A stretch of 64,000 bases of DNA from Streptomyces sp. CHD11 (GCF_018638295.1 NZ_JABTTS010000006.1:124001-188000); one strand, 5' to 3'; positions 31,693 to 41,274 are shown, counted from the stretch's first letter. Numbers and translations: made by a program. Notes: a model not told the origin generated them from the letters alone.

Positions 31693-32595
31693 TCACAGCG
31701 CCGCCCGTACCGCCTCCTCGATCCCGGGGAACGCGAACCGGAAGCCCGACTCCAGCAGCCGCGCCGGCACCACCCGGGCGCTGCCCAGCACATCCCCGGC
31801 CATCTCGCCCAGCACCGTCCGCAGGACCGGGGCCGGCACCGCGAACACCGCCGGCCGGCGCAGTACGCGTGCCATCGCCTCGGTGATCTCACGGTTGGTC
31901 ACCGGGTGAGGGGCCGTCAGGTTGAACGGTCCGGACAGCCCGTCGGTGTCGAGGAGATGACGCAGCGCCGCCACCTCGTCGTGCAGCGCGATGTACGACC
32001 AGTACTGGCGTCCGTCACCCAGCCGTCCGCCCAGACCGGCCCGGAAGAGCGGGAAGAGCCTGGCCCACGCCCCACCCCCGCGCGCCACCACCAGACCGGT
32101 CCGCGCGAACACCGTCCGCACGCCGGCCTCCCGCGCGGGGGCCGCCGAAGCCTCCCACTCCACGCACAGCCGGGGCAGGAAGCCCTCGCCCGGCGGCGCG
32201 CTCTCGTCCACCGCGTGGTCACCGGTCTCGCCGTAGTAGCCGATCGCGCTGCCGTTCAGGAACACCCGGGGCCGTACGTCCTCCGGCAGTCCGGCGACCG
32301 CCCCGGCGAGCGCGCCCGTGCCCCGCACCCGGCCGGCGCGGATCCGCGCCTTGTAGGCGGGCGTCCAGCGCCGGCCGCCCACGTTCGCCCCCGCCAGGTT
32401 CACCACCGCGTCGCATCCGGCGAGCCCGTCCGCGTCCACGGACCCCCGCTCCGGGTCCCACCGGACCTCGTCCGCCGTCCGGGGCTCGCCCCGGACCAGC
32501 CGGACCACCGTGTGCCCGTCCGCCGTCAGGGACCGCACCAGGGCACTTCCGATGAGCCCGGACGCCCCGGCCACCGCGATTCGCGCACGTTCCAT
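31693..32595 (-). CDS. TIGR01777 family SDR epimerase
   Basis: About 300 residues. N-terminal Rossmann motif IAVAGASGLIGSALV (GxxGxxG) and the family's VNLAGANV, RWTPAYKARI and SGSAIGYYG-like (NGSAIGYYGETG) segments. The C-terminal DUF1731 tail ends PARLLESGFRFAFPGIEEAV. Such proteins (YfcH-like, also in the cell-division inhibitor SulA-like annotation group) have unknown substrates. The start was set at ATG 32595 because AGGA is eight bases upstream; ATG 32604 abuts the AGG, so it is less likely. Divergent from the GNAT gene. Confidence 0.9.
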   Translation of the reverse strand: MERARIAVAGASGLIGSALVRSLTADGHTVVRLVRGEPRTADEVRWDPERGSVDADGLAGCDAVVNLAGANVGGRRWTPAYKARIRAGRVRGTGALAGAVAGLPEDVRPRVFLNGSAIGYYGETGDHAVDESAPPGEGFLPRLCVEWEASAAPAREAGVRTVFARTGLVVARGGGAWARLFPLFRAGLGGRLGDGRQYWSYIALHDEVAALRHLLDTDGLSGPFNLTAPHPVTNREITEAMARVLRRPAVFAVPAPVLRTVLGEMAGDVLGSARVVPARLLESGFRFAFPGIEEAVRAAL

Positions 32596-32666
32596 GACGT
32601 CCATCCTGCCCCCCGCGGCCCGGAAATCACGGACCCGGCCGCCCGGTCCGCCCGTACAGTGGCGTC

Positions 32667-33158
32667 ATGCCCGAGCCGCTCATACGCGTCGCCCGGCCCG
32701 GCGACGAAGGCGAACTCGCCCTTCTCGACCGTGCGACGTGGTCCCGCCTGCACGCCGTGACCCCGCCGCCGCGGCCGCCGTACGACTCCTTCTTCAGCGA
32801 GCGTTCGGGGCCCCGGGACCATCACGTCGCCGAGCGGGAGGGACGGATCGTGGGCTATGTCCGTCTCGGCTTCCCCAGCGCACTGGACAGCAACAGGCAC
32901 GTGCGGCAGATCCACGGCCTCGCCGTCGCGGACCAGGCGCGCGGGGCGGGCGTGGGCCGGGCCCTGGTGCGGGCCGCCGTCGCCGAGGCCCGGGAGCGGG
33001 GCGCCCGCCGCATCACCCTGCGCGTGCTCGGCCACAACACCCCCGCCCGCGCGCTGTACGCGTCCGAGGGCTTCGTCGTGGAGGGCGTGCAGCCGGGGGA
33101 GTTCTTCCTCGGCGGCGAGTACGTCGACGACATCCTGATGGGCCGGCCGCTGGTCTGA
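32667..33158 (+). CDS. GNAT family N-acetyltransferase
   Basis: A 163-residue acetyl-CoA-dependent acetyltransferase. Motif A is IHGLAVADQARGAGVGRALV, with the RGxGxG pyrophosphate loop; motif B is the later HNTPARALYASEGFVVEG, with the typical ALYxxxGF. Substrate cannot be read from sequence. The stop is followed immediately by a block of tandem repeats that separates it from the convergent protease gene. Confidence 0.92.
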   Translation: MPEPLIRVARPGDEGELALLDRATWSRLHAVTPPPRPPYDSFFSERSGPRDHHVAEREGRIVGYVRLGFPSALDSNRHVRQIHGLAVADQARGAGVGRALVRAAVAEARERGARRITLRVLGHNTPARALYASEGFVVEGVQPGEFFLGGEYVDDILMGRPLV

Positions 33159-33274
33159 CCGGCCCTTCGGTCCACCGGCCCTTCGGTCCACCGGCCCTTC
33201 GGTCCACCGGCCCTTCGGTCCACCGGCCCTACGAGGCCGTCGGCCCTACGAGGCCGTCGGCCCTACGAGGCCGT
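33159..33274. repeat. Two adjacent tandem-repeat arrays (16 bp x4, then 17 bp x3)
   Basis: Starting on the base after the GNAT stop, CCGGCCCTTCGGTCCA occurs four times without a change (33159-33222). A closely related 17-base unit, CGGCCCTACGAGGCCGT, then occurs three times (33224-33274). The last unit overlaps the stop codon and last residues of the protease gene (stop 33263-33265). Each 16-mer contains an ACCG...CGGT micro-hairpin in context, so the array could aid transcription termination between these convergent genes. Confidence 0.95.
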
Positions 33275-34447
33275 CGGCTCACCGGTGTGCACCGGTGCCG
33301 TCGCGTCCGCCGCGCGCTCGGCGTCCTCCGCCACCTCGTCCGCCGTCAGTACGTAGCCGGTCCGGGCGTCCGTGGTGGAGCGCGCGAACACCACACCGAA
33401 CACCCGCCCGTCGGTGGTCAGCAGCGGGCCGCCGGAGTTGCCGGGGCGGACGGTGGAGCGGATCGCGTAGATCTCGCGGGTCACCGACGCGTCGTTGTAG
33501 ATGTTCTGCCCCCGGGCCTGGATCCGGTTCGCGACCGTCGCCGCCTGCAGGTTCAGATCACCGTCCTGCGGATAGCCCGCGACCACCGCCGAAGCGCCGC
33601 GCCCCGCGTCGTCCACGAACTCCAGCACCGGTGCCCGCAGACCCGGCACGTACAGCACGGCCACGTCCTTCTGCGGATCGAAGAGGACCACCCGCGACTC
33701 GTAGGCCGGCCCGACCCCGCCCACACGCACCGTCGGCTCGTCGATGCCCGCCACCACATGGGCGTTGGTCATCACATGCTCCCGCGCGTACACGAATCCG
33801 CTGCCCTCGCGGCCCTGCGCGCCCGCGACGCCCTCGACCTTCACCGTGCTGCGCTGGGCCGCGCGGGTCGCGGCCGCGGTGACACTGTCGCCGGAGGGCT
33901 CGGCGACCTCGGCGGTCGACTCGTTCTCGAACGGGTTGAACACCTGCGGGAAGCCCGCCTCGGTCAGCGCCGAGGTGGCCCCGGAGAACCAGCCCGGAGT
34001 GGTGTCCGGCATCACGTCCTGCACCGTGTCCAGCACCCGCGAGTCCCGGATCGCCGACGTCACCAGCGGGGAGGACGACACCCCCAGCACGCTCGCCACC
34101 ACCCACGCCACGATCAGCACGGCCACCGAGTTGGCCAGCGCCCCGCCGATCCCGTCCGCCACCCGCAGCGGGCCCCGGTCCAGCTCCCGCCGCAGTCTGA
34201 GCGCCAGCCGCCCCGCCAGCTCATGGCCCACCACGGCCGGCAGCAGCACTGTGAACACCGCCGTCACCGTCGCCCGGGTCGTCCCGGCCGTCACCAGTTC
34301 CATGACCCACGGCAGGATCCACACGCCGACGACCGCACCGCCCACGAAACCGGCCAGCGACACACACCCGGCCAGCAGCCCGCGCCGGTAGCCGGACGCC
34401 GCGTAGGCCAGGACGACCAGCAACAGCATGATGTCGAGCAGGTCCAC
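33263..34447 (-). CDS. MarP-like membrane serine protease (CvpA + trypsin-like domains)
   Basis: A 394-residue membrane protein. Four hydrophobic helices at about 3-25, 28-50, 62-82 and 105-130 form a colicin-V-production-type (CvpA) domain, beginning MDLLDIMLLLVVLAYAASGY. The extracytoplasmic trypsin-like domain follows: His in MTNAHVVAG, Asp in DPQKDVAVLYV and Ser in RPGNSGGPLL, a complete triad. This architecture matches MarP of mycobacteria, a periplasmic protease that protects against acid and oxidative stress by activating a peptidoglycan hydrolase. A PGRP amidase gene lies divergently 200 bases away. The GTG start is at 34447. Confidence 0.92.
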   Translation of the reverse strand: MDLLDIMLLLVVLAYAASGYRRGLLAGCVSLAGFVGGAVVGVWILPWVMELVTAGTTRATVTAVFTVLLPAVVGHELAGRLALRLRRELDRGPLRVADGIGGALANSVAVLIVAWVVASVLGVSSSPLVTSAIRDSRVLDTVQDVMPDTTPGWFSGATSALTEAGFPQVFNPFENESTAEVAEPSGDSVTAAATRAAQRSTVKVEGVAGAQGREGSGFVYAREHVMTNAHVVAGIDEPTVRVGGVGPAYESRVVLFDPQKDVAVLYVPGLRAPVLEFVDDAGRGASAVVAGYPQDGDLNLQAATVANRIQARGQNIYNDASVTREIYAIRSTVRPGNSGGPLLTTDGRVFGVVFARSTTDARTGYVLTADEVAEDAERAADATAPVHTGEPTAS

Positions 34448-34644
34448 GCGCGCCGCCTTTCTCTCGGAACCACCGACCCATCAATACGGGGCGGAAGAGC
34501 CCGTTGATCAGCCTCGCGCGGGGGCGGCCGCCGGAGTGCGGCCACGCGCGTGCACTGAGGAAAACGTCACGGACCGGCGCGATGGTTCCACCGGGTGGCA
34601 CAACACATATCGCGGAGCCCGCCGATCGGACCCACAGTGAGACC

Positions 34645-35568
34645 ATGCGTGTCACCGGACGACCGCGCGGAGCGCGGAAGCGCCGCCCGTCCCGGATACC
34701 CGGCGGGCCCGGCACCCCGAGGCTGCCCCGAGCCGCCACGACGGCGCTCGGCAGCCTGCCGGGCCTGGCCGCCGCCGTCTCCCTCGTGCTGTGCGCCCAC
34801 GGCGTCGAACGGGCCGCCGGTTCCGCCGACGCCGGTTCCGCCGCCGCCCGGACCACCCCCGCCTTCCAGGCCGCACGGCCGCCGATCGTGCCGCGCGCGG
34901 TCTGGCTCGGCGACAACGCCCGCGATCAGCCGCCTCCGCGCTACGACGCCGAGGTCGTCGCCGTCTTCGTCCACCACACCGACTCGCCGAACGGCTACGA
35001 CTGCGCGGACTCGCCCGACATCATCCGGGGCCTGTACGAGGGCCAGACCCTCGGCCGCGACTGGGACGACCTCGGCTACAACTTCGTCGTCGACCGCTGC
35101 GGCACCATCTACGAAGGCCGCGCGGGCGGCACCGACCGCCCCGTCACCGGCGCCCACACCCAGGGCTTCAACCACGGCACCACCGGCATCGCCGCCCTCG
35201 GCACCTTCACGGAGGGCGCGGACGTACCGTCCGGGATGCTGGACGCGATCGCCGCGCTGGCCGCCTGGAAGCTGGGCACCTCGGGCACCGACCCGCGCGG
35301 CGAGGTGCGGCTGGTCTCCAGCAACGGCGGCAGCCGCTACGCGGCCGGCACCACCGCCACGCTGCACGCGGTCGCGGGACACAGCGACGGCTACATGACC
35401 AGCTGTCCGGGCGCCGCCCTGCAGGCCAGGCTCCCCGACATCAGGACCCTCGCGGCCGGCCTCCAGGGCCGCGACACCGCACAGCAGGCCACCTGGAAGG
35501 ACACCCCCAACGGCATTCACGAAGCCCCGAAGCGGAACGTCACACAGAACGAAGAGCAGATGTCATGA
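34645..35568 (+). CDS. Secreted N-acetylmuramoyl-L-alanine amidase (PGRP family)
   Basis: A 307-residue exported zinc amidase cutting peptide stems from peptidoglycan. The N-terminus is long and Arg-rich, followed by a hydrophobic stretch (ALGSLPGLAAAVSLVLCAHG) acting as signal or anchor. The amidase domain spans about 90-280: zinc His in VFVHHTDSPNG, the DLGYNFVVDRCGTIYEGR core (with the catalytic Tyr), TGAHTQGFN, and the second His and Cys ligands in GHSDGYMTSCPG, as in T7 lysozyme. The ATG at 34645 has only a weak RBS. Its stop overlaps the next small gene (ATGA). Near the MarP-like protease, which in mycobacteria processes a cell-wall hydrolase. Confidence 0.9.
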   Translation: MRVTGRPRGARKRRPSRIPGGPGTPRLPRAATTALGSLPGLAAAVSLVLCAHGVERAAGSADAGSAAARTTPAFQAARPPIVPRAVWLGDNARDQPPPRYDAEVVAVFVHHTDSPNGYDCADSPDIIRGLYEGQTLGRDWDDLGYNFVVDRCGTIYEGRAGGTDRPVTGAHTQGFNHGTTGIAALGTFTEGADVPSGMLDAIAALAAWKLGTSGTDPRGEVRLVSSNGGSRYAAGTTATLHAVAGHSDGYMTSCPGAALQARLPDIRTLAAGLQGRDTAQQATWKDTPNGIHEAPKRNVTQNEEQMS

Positions 35569-35741
35569 GCGCCACCCCTGACCGAAGTACCACCTGGGCG
35601 GCCGCCCTGCGCCGCCCCTGGACGGCGCTGTGCGCCGCGGTGGCCGTCGTGCTGGGCCCGGCGGCCCACACGGCCTCCGCCCTCATGCAGGCCAACGCCG
35701 CCCCTCTGCGCCACACTGCCGGCCCGCACCGGCGTCTGTGA
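35565..35741 (+). CDS. 58-residue hydrophobic peptide coupled to the amidase
   Basis: A small gene whose ATG overlaps the amidase TGA (ATGA). Sequence: basic N-terminus (MSATPDRSTTWAAALRRP), one hydrophobic segment (WTALCAAVAVVLGPAAHTAS) that could be a signal peptide cleaved near TASA or a membrane anchor, then a short His/Arg-rich tail. No recognised family. Coupling suggests co-expression and perhaps control or localisation of the amidase; not proven to be translated. Confidence 0.5.
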   Translation: MSATPDRSTTWAAALRRPWTALCAAVAVVLGPAAHTASALMQANAAPLRHTAGPHRRL

Positions 35742-35769
35742 CCTCCCGGCCGCCCCGCTGCCCCGGCCC

Positions 35770-36306
35770 CTACTCCCGGAACCGCTCCCAGAGCCGCGGA
35801 TAGCGTTCGGCGAGCAGCGCCTCGTTCTCGAAGTCGAGCGGCGCCCCCTCCGGTTCCGCGGGGGCCGTGGGGAGCTGGACGTCGGGCGCCACCGTCCCGG
35901 TGAGCTGTTCGTACGCCTCGTCCGCCGCGTAGCCGAGGTCCTCGCCGTCGCCGTCGAATTCCTCGTCGAAGTCGTCGTCGAGCAGGTCGGCCAGCTCGTC
36001 CGGGTCGTGCAGCGCGCCCTCGAAGACCTCGCGGCCCTGGCCGATCAGCCAGCAGCGGAAGGAGTCGAAGGCGTCGTCGCTCGCCCCGTCGAGGAGCACC
36101 CACGCGGCGCCCCACAGGTCCCAGCGGTAGGCGCGGTGATAGCGGGACTCGAAGTGACGCGCGAAGTCCAGGACCGCCTCGGGGTCCAGGCGCAGCAGCC
36201 GTTCGACGAGCAGGTCCGCCTGCTCCTCCGGGTCGCCCTCGGCGTCCTCCCGGGCGTCGTCCACCAGCTCCCAGAACTCCGTCTCGTCCATCACGAGCAC
36301 CAGCAT
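35770..36306 (-). CDS. DUF4240 domain protein
   Basis: A 178-residue acidic protein. The MDETEFWELVDDARED opening and FESRYHRAYRWDLWGAAWVL followed by DDAFDSFRCWLIGQG are signatures of DUF4240, a domain of unknown function common in Streptomyces. The middle is an acidic run (LDDDFDEEFDGDGEDLG). The start was set at ATG 36306 because GGAGG is about ten bases upstream; the in-frame ATG at 36291 matches the usual family start but lacks an RBS. Cytoplasmic. Confidence 0.85.
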   Translation of the reverse strand: MLVLVMDETEFWELVDDAREDAEGDPEEQADLLVERLLRLDPEAVLDFARHFESRYHRAYRWDLWGAAWVLLDGASDDAFDSFRCWLIGQGREVFEGALHDPDELADLLDDDFDEEFDGDGEDLGYAADEAYEQLTGTVAPDVQLPTAPAEPEGAPLDFENEALLAERYPRLWERFRE

Positions 36307-36339
36307 CGGCCCTACACCTCCCGGACGCACCCCGGAACT

Positions 36340-36418
36340 CCCCAGCGGCGCGGGGAACTACGCGAACGGGGTCTGGGGCGGAGCCCCGGGGACGGGACGG
36401 GAAGGGGCGGCGGGGGCG
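36340..36418. repeat. Dispersed intergenic repeat, copy A
   Basis: Contains GGCGCGGGGAACTACGCGAAC and, about 35 bases on, GGGACGGGAAGGGGCGGC. The same two blocks recur at 51228-51346 and 55432-55554, and a degenerate relative at 40480-40576. It lies between the DUF4240 and WYL regulator genes. Confidence 0.75.
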
Positions 36419-36470
36419 AAGAACAAGCCGCGAACAACCCCCTCGGCCTCCCTTCCGTACAACGACCGGT

Positions 36471-37469
36471 TCACCTCCCGTACAACGACGCCATCCGCGC
36501 AGCATCCGCCGCGAACCGCTCCCGCAGGGCCGCCGGCCCCACCACCTCCACCTCCGCCCCCAACGCCATCAGCTGGGTATGGGCGACCTCCTCCGACTCC
36601 ACCGGCAGACGCACCGTCACCCACCCGTCCGCCCCCGCCTCGCCCGCCCCGGCCAGAGCCTCCCGCGCGGCCACCGGGTCCACCACGTGCGCGAGTCGCC
36701 GCACGCCCCGCGCGGAGAGCCGTACCACCACCTCCGCCCGCAGGATCGAGCGCGCGAACTCCTCCGCCCGTTCCTCCCAGAAGCCCGGCAGATCGAAGTC
36801 CGCCGCCCGCTCGAACCGCTCCCCGCCCGCCTCCACCGCGGTGAACCGCCCGATCCGGTACACCCGGAACACCCCCTGCCCCGCCACCCGCGCACACAGG
36901 TACCAGACACCCGCCTTGAGCACGAGCCCGTACGGTTCCAGCTCCCGCTCCACCTCGCGCCGGTGCTCGCCCTCACCGCGCCGGTAGCGGGCGGTGATCC
37001 GCCGGTCGTCCCACACGGCGTCCGCGACGGCCGGCAGCAGCTCGGGTGTCGCCGGCTCGCTGAACCAGGTGGGGGCGTCCAGGTGAAAGCGCTGGGCCGC
37101 CGTGCGGGAGGCGTCCCGGAGGGACGGCAGCAGGGCGGCCGACACCTTCAGGCGGGCGGCCGAGGCCGCGTCCTCGAGCCCCATCTCGCGCAGCGCCCCC
37201 GGCACCCCGGACAGGAACAGCGCCTCCGCCTCACCGCGGGCCAGCCCCGTCAGCCGGGTCCGGTACCCGCCGACCAGCCGGTAGCCGCCGATCCGCCCCC
37301 GGTCCGCGTACACCGGCACCCCGGCCTCCGACAGCGCCTGCGCGTCCCGGGTGACCGTCCGCTCCGACACCTCCAGCTCCCGCGCCAGCTCGGCGGCGGT
37401 CATGGAGGGCCGGGACTGGAGCAGCAGCACCATCTTGATCAACCGGGCAGCACGCATGCGCCCCATCAT
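36471..37469 (-). CDS. WYL-domain HTH regulator (YafY/PafBC-like)
   Basis: A 332-residue transcriptional regulator. The N-terminal winged helix covers RLIKMVLLLQSRPSMTAAEL and VSERTVTRDAQAL, with the DeoR-like GRIGGYRLVGGY wing. The WYL domain spans about 140-230 (WDDRRITARYRRGEG and EPYGLVLKAGVWYLCARV), and a WCX dimerisation extension is C-terminal. Such proteins sense nucleic-acid or other ligands, often in DNA-damage or metabolic control. The start may be ATG 37469 or the ATG at 37457; neither has a strong RBS. The aceE terminator hairpin ends one base before 37469. Confidence 0.88.
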   Translation of the reverse strand: MMGRMRAARLIKMVLLLQSRPSMTAAELARELEVSERTVTRDAQALSEAGVPVYADRGRIGGYRLVGGYRTRLTGLARGEAEALFLSGVPGALREMGLEDAASAARLKVSAALLPSLRDASRTAAQRFHLDAPTWFSEPATPELLPAVADAVWDDRRITARYRRGEGEHRREVERELEPYGLVLKAGVWYLCARVAGQGVFRVYRIGRFTAVEAGGERFERAADFDLPGFWEERAEEFARSILRAEVVVRLSARGVRRLAHVVDPVAAREALAGAGEAGADGWVTVRLPVESEEVAHTQLMALGAEVEVVGPAALRERFAADAARMASLYGR

Positions 37470-37507
37470 GCAAGAGCCCCCCGCCGGGTGGGACGGGGGG
37501 CTCTTGC
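37470..37507 (-). terminator. aceE terminator
   Basis: A perfect 14-bp stem (37470-37483 with 37494-37507) 24 bases after the aceE stop, abutting the start of the WYL gene. Confidence 0.88.
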
Positions 37508-37530
37508 GGGTCTCCCGCGGTGCTCAAGCC

Positions 37531-40236
37531 CTACAGGCCGTACTTGCCGCGCGCTTCCTTCACGGCCGCGGCCTTGACCTCGCCGCGCCGGGCCAGCTGG
37601 GCCAGGGCCGCGACGACGATGGACTCGGCGTCGACACCGAAGTGGCGGCGGGCGGCGTCACGGGTGTCCGACAGGCCGAAGCCGTCGGCGCCCAGCGACG
37701 AGTAGTCCTGCTCCACCCACTGCGCGATCTGGTCCGGGACCTGGCGCATGTAGTCGGACACCGCCAGCACCGGGCCCTCGGCACCCTGAAGCGCCTGCCG
37801 GACGAACGGCACCCGGTCCTCGCCGCGCAGCAGCGCGTCGTCGGCCTCCATCGCGTCCCGGCGCAGCTCGGTCCAGGAGGTCGCGGACCACACGTCGGCG
37901 GCCACCCCCCACTCCTCGGCGAGCAGCTTCTGCGCCTTCAGCGCCCAGTGGATCGCCGTGCCGGAGCCGAGCAGCTGGATGCGGGGCGCGTTGGCGGCGG
38001 GGTTCAGCCCGGCCGTCTCCGCCGTGTTGAAGCGGTACAGGCCCTTGACGATGCCCTCGTCGACACCGGCGGCCGACGGTTTGGCGGGCTGCGGCACCGG
38101 CTCGTTGTAGACCGTCAGGTAGTAGAAGACGTCCTGGTCCTCGCCCGGCTTGCCCTCGCCGAACATCCGGCGCAGACCCTCCTTGACGATGACACCGATC
38201 TCGTACGCGAACGCCGGGTCGTAGGTCAGCGCCGCCGGGTTGGTCGCCGCGATGACCGGGGAGTGGCCGTCGGCGTGCTGGAGACCCTCGCCCGTCAGCG
38301 TGGTGCGGCCCGCCGTGGCGCCGATCAGGAAGCCGCGGCCCATCTGGTCGCCGAGCTGCCACATCTGGTCGCCGGTGCGCTGCCAGCCGAACATCGAGTA
38401 GTAGATGTAGAACGGGATCATCGTCTCGCCGTGCGTCGAGTACGACGTGGAGGCGGCGACGAACTCGGCCATGGCGCCGGCCTCGGTGATCCCCTCGTTG
38501 AAGATCTGGCCGTTCTTCGCTTCCTTGTAGTACATCAGCTGGTCGCGGTCGACCGGCTCGTACGTCTGGCCCATCGGCGAGTAGATGCCGAGGGACGGGA
38601 AGAGGCTCTCCATGCCGAAGGTGCGCGCCTCGTCGGGGACGATCGGCACCCAGCGCTTCCCGGTCTCCTTGTCGCGGACGAGGTCCTTGACGAGGCGGAC
38701 GAACGCCATCGTGGTGGCCACGTTCTGCGAGCCGGAGCCCTTGTCGAAGGCGGCGAACGCCTTGTCGGCGGGCTGCGGCAGCGGCGCGACCGGGTGCACC
38801 CGGCGGGCCGGGGCCGGACCGCCGAGGGCGGCGCGGCGCTCCTGGAGGTAACGGACCTCGGGGGAGTCGGCACCCGGGTGCACGTAGGGCACCACGCCGT
38901 CGACGAACTGCGCGTCGGAGACCGGCAGTTCCAGCCGGTCGCGCATCGCCTTGAACTCGTCCACCGTCAGCTTCTTCATCTGGTGGTTGGCGTTCTTCGA
39001 CGCGAAGCCCTCACCGAGGGTGTGGCCCTTGACCGTCTGCGCGAGGATCACCGTCGGCGCGCCCTTGTGGGCGAGCGCCGCCTTGTACGCGGCGTAGACC
39101 TTGCGGGACTCGTGGCCGCCGCGCGAGAGGTGGAAGCACTCGAGGATCTTGTCGTCGCTCAGCAGCTTCGCCATCTCGGCGAGCGCCGGGTCCTTGCCGA
39201 AGAAGTCCTCGCGGATGTAGGCGGCGTCGCGCGTCTGGTACGTCTGGACCTGCGCGTCCGGTACCTCGCGCAGCCGGCGTACCAGGGCGCCCGTGACGTC
39301 GAGCCGGAACAGCTCGTCCCACGCCGTGCCCCACAGCGTCTTGATGACGTTCCAGCCGGCGCCGCGGAACTGGGCCTCCAGCTCCTGCACGATCTTGAAG
39401 TTGGCGCGGACCGGTCCGTCGAGGCGCTGCAGGTTGCAGTTGACGACGAAGGTCAGGTTGTCCAGCTGCTCGCGGGAGGCGAGGGTGAGCGCGGTCGTGG
39501 ACTCGGGCTCGTCCATCTCGCCGTCACCGAGGAACGCCCAGACGTGGGAGTCGGCGACGTCCTTGATGCCGCGGCTGGTCAGATAGCGGTTGAAGCGCGC
39601 CTGGTAGATCGCGGAGATCGGCCCGAGGCCCATCGACACGGTGGGGAACTCCCACAGCCAGGGCAGCCGGCGCGGGTGCGGGTACGACGGCAGTCCGTTG
39701 CCGCCCGACTCGCGGCGGAAGTTGTCGAGCTGCTCCTCGCCGATCCGGCCGTCGAGGAAGGCGCGGGCGTAGATGCCGGGGGAGGCGTGGCCCTGGATGT
39801 AGAGCTGGTCGCCCGAGCCGTCGCGCTCCTTGCCGTGGAAGAAGTGGTTGAAGCCGGTCTCGTAGAGCCAGGCGGCGGAGGCGAAGGTGGCGATGTGGCC
39901 GCCGACGCCGTACTTGCTGCCCCGGGTCACCATGGCGGCCGCGTTCCAGCGGTTCCAGGCGGTGATCCGCTGCTCCAGAGCCTCGTCGCCGTCCACGGCG
40001 GGCTCGGCGGAGGTGGGGATGGTGTTGACGTAGTCGGTCTCGAGGAGCTTCGGCAGCGCGATGCCGGCTCCCTCGGCGCGCTCCAGGGTGCGGCGCATCA
40101 GGTAGGCGGCACGGTGCGGCCCGGCCGCCTTGGTGACGGCGTCCAGGGAGGCCTGCCACTCGGCGGTCTCCTCGGGGTCGCGGTCCGGGAGCTGGTCGAG
40201 CTCGCTCGGCTGGATGGCGTTGGGGTCGGTCGTCAT
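37531..40236 (-). CDS. aceE: Pyruvate dehydrogenase E1 component, homodimeric
   Basis: Thiamine-diphosphate-dependent decarboxylation of pyruvate and reductive acetylation of lipoyl-E2. 901 residues, the normal length for the homodimeric AceE of actinobacteria and enterics. The ThDP/Mg motif [10 protein letters not shown]...VVNCN is near residues 250-285; [14 protein letters not shown] and [20 protein letters not shown] form the loops near the active site; the pyrimidine-domain Glu is in [18 protein letters not shown] six bases before the ATG at 40236. It has no E2/E3 in its own operon; sucB and lpdA lie 1.2 kb upstream on the same strand beyond a GntR gene. A perfect palindrome sits about 100 bases upstream. 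Confidence 0.97.
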   Translation of the reverse strand: MTTDPNAIQPSELDQLPDRDPEETAEWQASLDAVTKAAGPHRAAYLMRRTLERAEGAGIALPKLLETDYVNTIPTSAEPAVDGDEALEQRITAWNRWNAAAMVTRGSKYGVGGHIATFASAAWLYETGFNHFFHGKERDGSGDQLYIQGHASPGIYARAFLDGRIGEEQLDNFRRESGGNGLPSYPHPRRLPWLWEFPTVSMGLGPISAIYQARFNRYLTSRGIKDVADSHVWAFLGDGEMDEPESTTALTLASREQLDNLTFVVNCNLQRLDGPVRANFKIVQELEAQFRGAGWNVIKTLWGTAWDELFRLDVTGALVRRLREVPDAQVQTYQTRDAAYIREDFFGKDPALAEMAKLLSDDKILECFHLSRGGHESRKVYAAYKAALAHKGAPTVILAQTVKGHTLGEGFASKNANHQMKKLTVDEFKAMRDRLELPVSDAQFVDGVVPYVHPGADSPEVRYLQERRAALGGPAPARRVHPVAPLPQPADKAFAAFDKGSGSQNVATTMAFVRLVKDLVRDKETGKRWVPIVPDEARTFGMESLFPSLGIYSPMGQTYEPVDRDQLMYYKEAKNGQIFNEGITEAGAMAEFVAASTSYSTHGETMIPFYIYYSMFGWQRTGDQMWQLGDQMGRGFLIGATAGRTTLTGEGLQHADGHSPVIAATNPAALTYDPAFAYEIGVIVKEGLRRMFGEGKPGEDQDVFYYLTVYNEPVPQPAKPSAAGVDEGIVKGLYRFNTAETAGLNPAANAPRIQLLGSGTAIHWALKAQKLLAEEWGVAADVWSATSWTELRRDAMEADDALLRGEDRVPFVRQALQGAEGPVLAVSDYMRQVPDQIAQWVEQDYSSLGADGFGLSDTRDAARRHFGVDAESIVVAALAQLARRGEVKAAAVKEARGKYGL

Positions 40237-40331
40237 GTCGCCGCCTTCCTCAGTCGAAGGGGGGTGCCCTAGGTCTTTGGCAGGACAGGGCGGAGGGCTC
40301 GGGTGGAAGCCCAACGGTGACCATAACTCCC

Positions 40332-40348
40332 TGATCGATGATCGATCA
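40332..40348. promoter_or_regulatory. Palindromic operator candidate upstream of aceE
   Basis: TGATCGATGATCGATCA, an 8+1+8 perfect palindrome, 96 bases before the aceE start. Its size and symmetry suit a GntR/FCD dimer, and such a regulator is encoded next door. The rest of the 40237-40595 gap holds a degenerate copy of the dispersed repeat (40480-40576) and no gene. Confidence 0.6.
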
Positions 40349-40479
40349 AAGGGTTGAGGGGGAAAACCTCTCGATACCGGGAAAGTCGGCACGCGGTGCC
40401 TCCGGCGGTGGCACGCGGTGACTGTTTGTGCAGGTGAGGGGAGGTGTGCGCGGAAGAGCACGGGTGCTTCGGCGGGCCG

Positions 40480-40576
40480 GTCGTGGCTGATCGCGCACTG
40501 CCCCGCGTCCCCCTCGAAGGGGCGCGGGGCGGTGACGATGTCGCGGCTGCGCCGCGTGGGCGCAGAAGGGTGGCGG
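40480..40576. repeat. Dispersed intergenic repeat, degenerate copy B
   Basis: Includes GTGGCTGATCGCGCACTGCC and CCCCTCGAAGGGGCGCGGGG. These correspond to the reverse complement and the core of the GGGGCGCGGGGAACTGCGCG element seen in copies A, C and D. It lies between the GntR gene and aceE. Confidence 0.55.
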
Positions 40577-40595
40577 GGGCGAGGCGACCTCCGCA

Positions 40596-41219
40596 CTACG
40601 CCCGCGGCGCACACCCCAGCACGTGCGACTTCACCAGTTCCGCGATCCGCGGATCCCGCCGCCGGAACGCCGCCACCAGCTCCTCGTGCTCCTCCGCGTA
40701 CGACTGCTGCACCGTACCCAGCCACCGTATCGACAGCGCGGTGAACACCTCGATCCCCAGCCCCTCCCACGTGTGCAGCAGCACCGAGTTGCCCGCCGCC
40801 CGCACCAGCTCCCGGTGGAACCCCACCGTGTGGCGCACCTGCCCGGTCCCGTCCGCCATCCGGTCGGCCTCGTACAGCGCCGCGACGTGCGGCTCCAGCG
40901 CCGAGCAGTCCTCCGCCAGCCGGGCCGCCGCCAGCTCCGCGGCGATCGCCTCCAGACCGGCCCGGACGGGGTAGCTCTCCTCCAGGTCGGCGGCCGTCAG
41001 ATTCCGTACCCGCACGCCCTTGTTCGGCGCGGACTCGATCAGCCGCAGCGACTCCAGCTCCCGCAGCGCCTCCCGCACGGGGGTCTGGCTGACCTCCAGC
41101 TCCGTCGCGATCCGCCGCTCCACGATCCGCTCGCCCGGCTTCCAGCGTCCGCTGATGATCCCTTCCAGGATGTGCTCGCGGATCTGTTCGCGCAGCGAGT
41201 GGACGACGGGCGCGGTCAT
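40596..41219 (-). CDS. GntR family regulator (FadR/FCD subfamily)
   Basis: A 207-residue regulator. N-terminal winged helix: [20 protein letters not shown], then [20 protein letters not shown], a textbook GntR signature. The C-terminal all-helical FCD domain contains [20 protein letters not shown] and a set of His/Asp residues (VGFHRELV) that in this subfamily bind a metal and a carboxylate ligand. AAGGAG precedes the ATG at 41219. It sits between aceE and sucB on the same strand, so a PdhR-like role sensing pyruvate or a related acid is the favoured reading. Confidence 0.92.
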   Translation of the reverse strand: MTAPVVHSLREQIREHILEGIISGRWKPGERIVERRIATELEVSQTPVREALRELESLRLIESAPNKGVRVRNLTAADLEESYPVRAGLEAIAAELAAARLAEDCSALEPHVAALYEADRMADGTGQVRHTVGFHRELVRAAGNSVLLHTWEGLGIEVFTALSIRWLGTVQQSYAEEHEELVAAFRRRDPRIAELVKSHVLGCAPRA

Positions 41220-41259
41220 GAGGGGCTCCTTAGCGGGGCCCGCGGGCCCCCGGGGGGCT

Positions 41260-41274
41260 TTGACGAATAGACAA
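41260..41274. promoter_or_regulatory. Candidate auto-operator of the GntR gene
   Basis: TTGACGAATAGACAA, an imperfect inverted repeat (TTGAC/GACAA) 41 bases upstream of the GntR start, in a low-GC patch likely to be the promoter. Confidence 0.3.
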
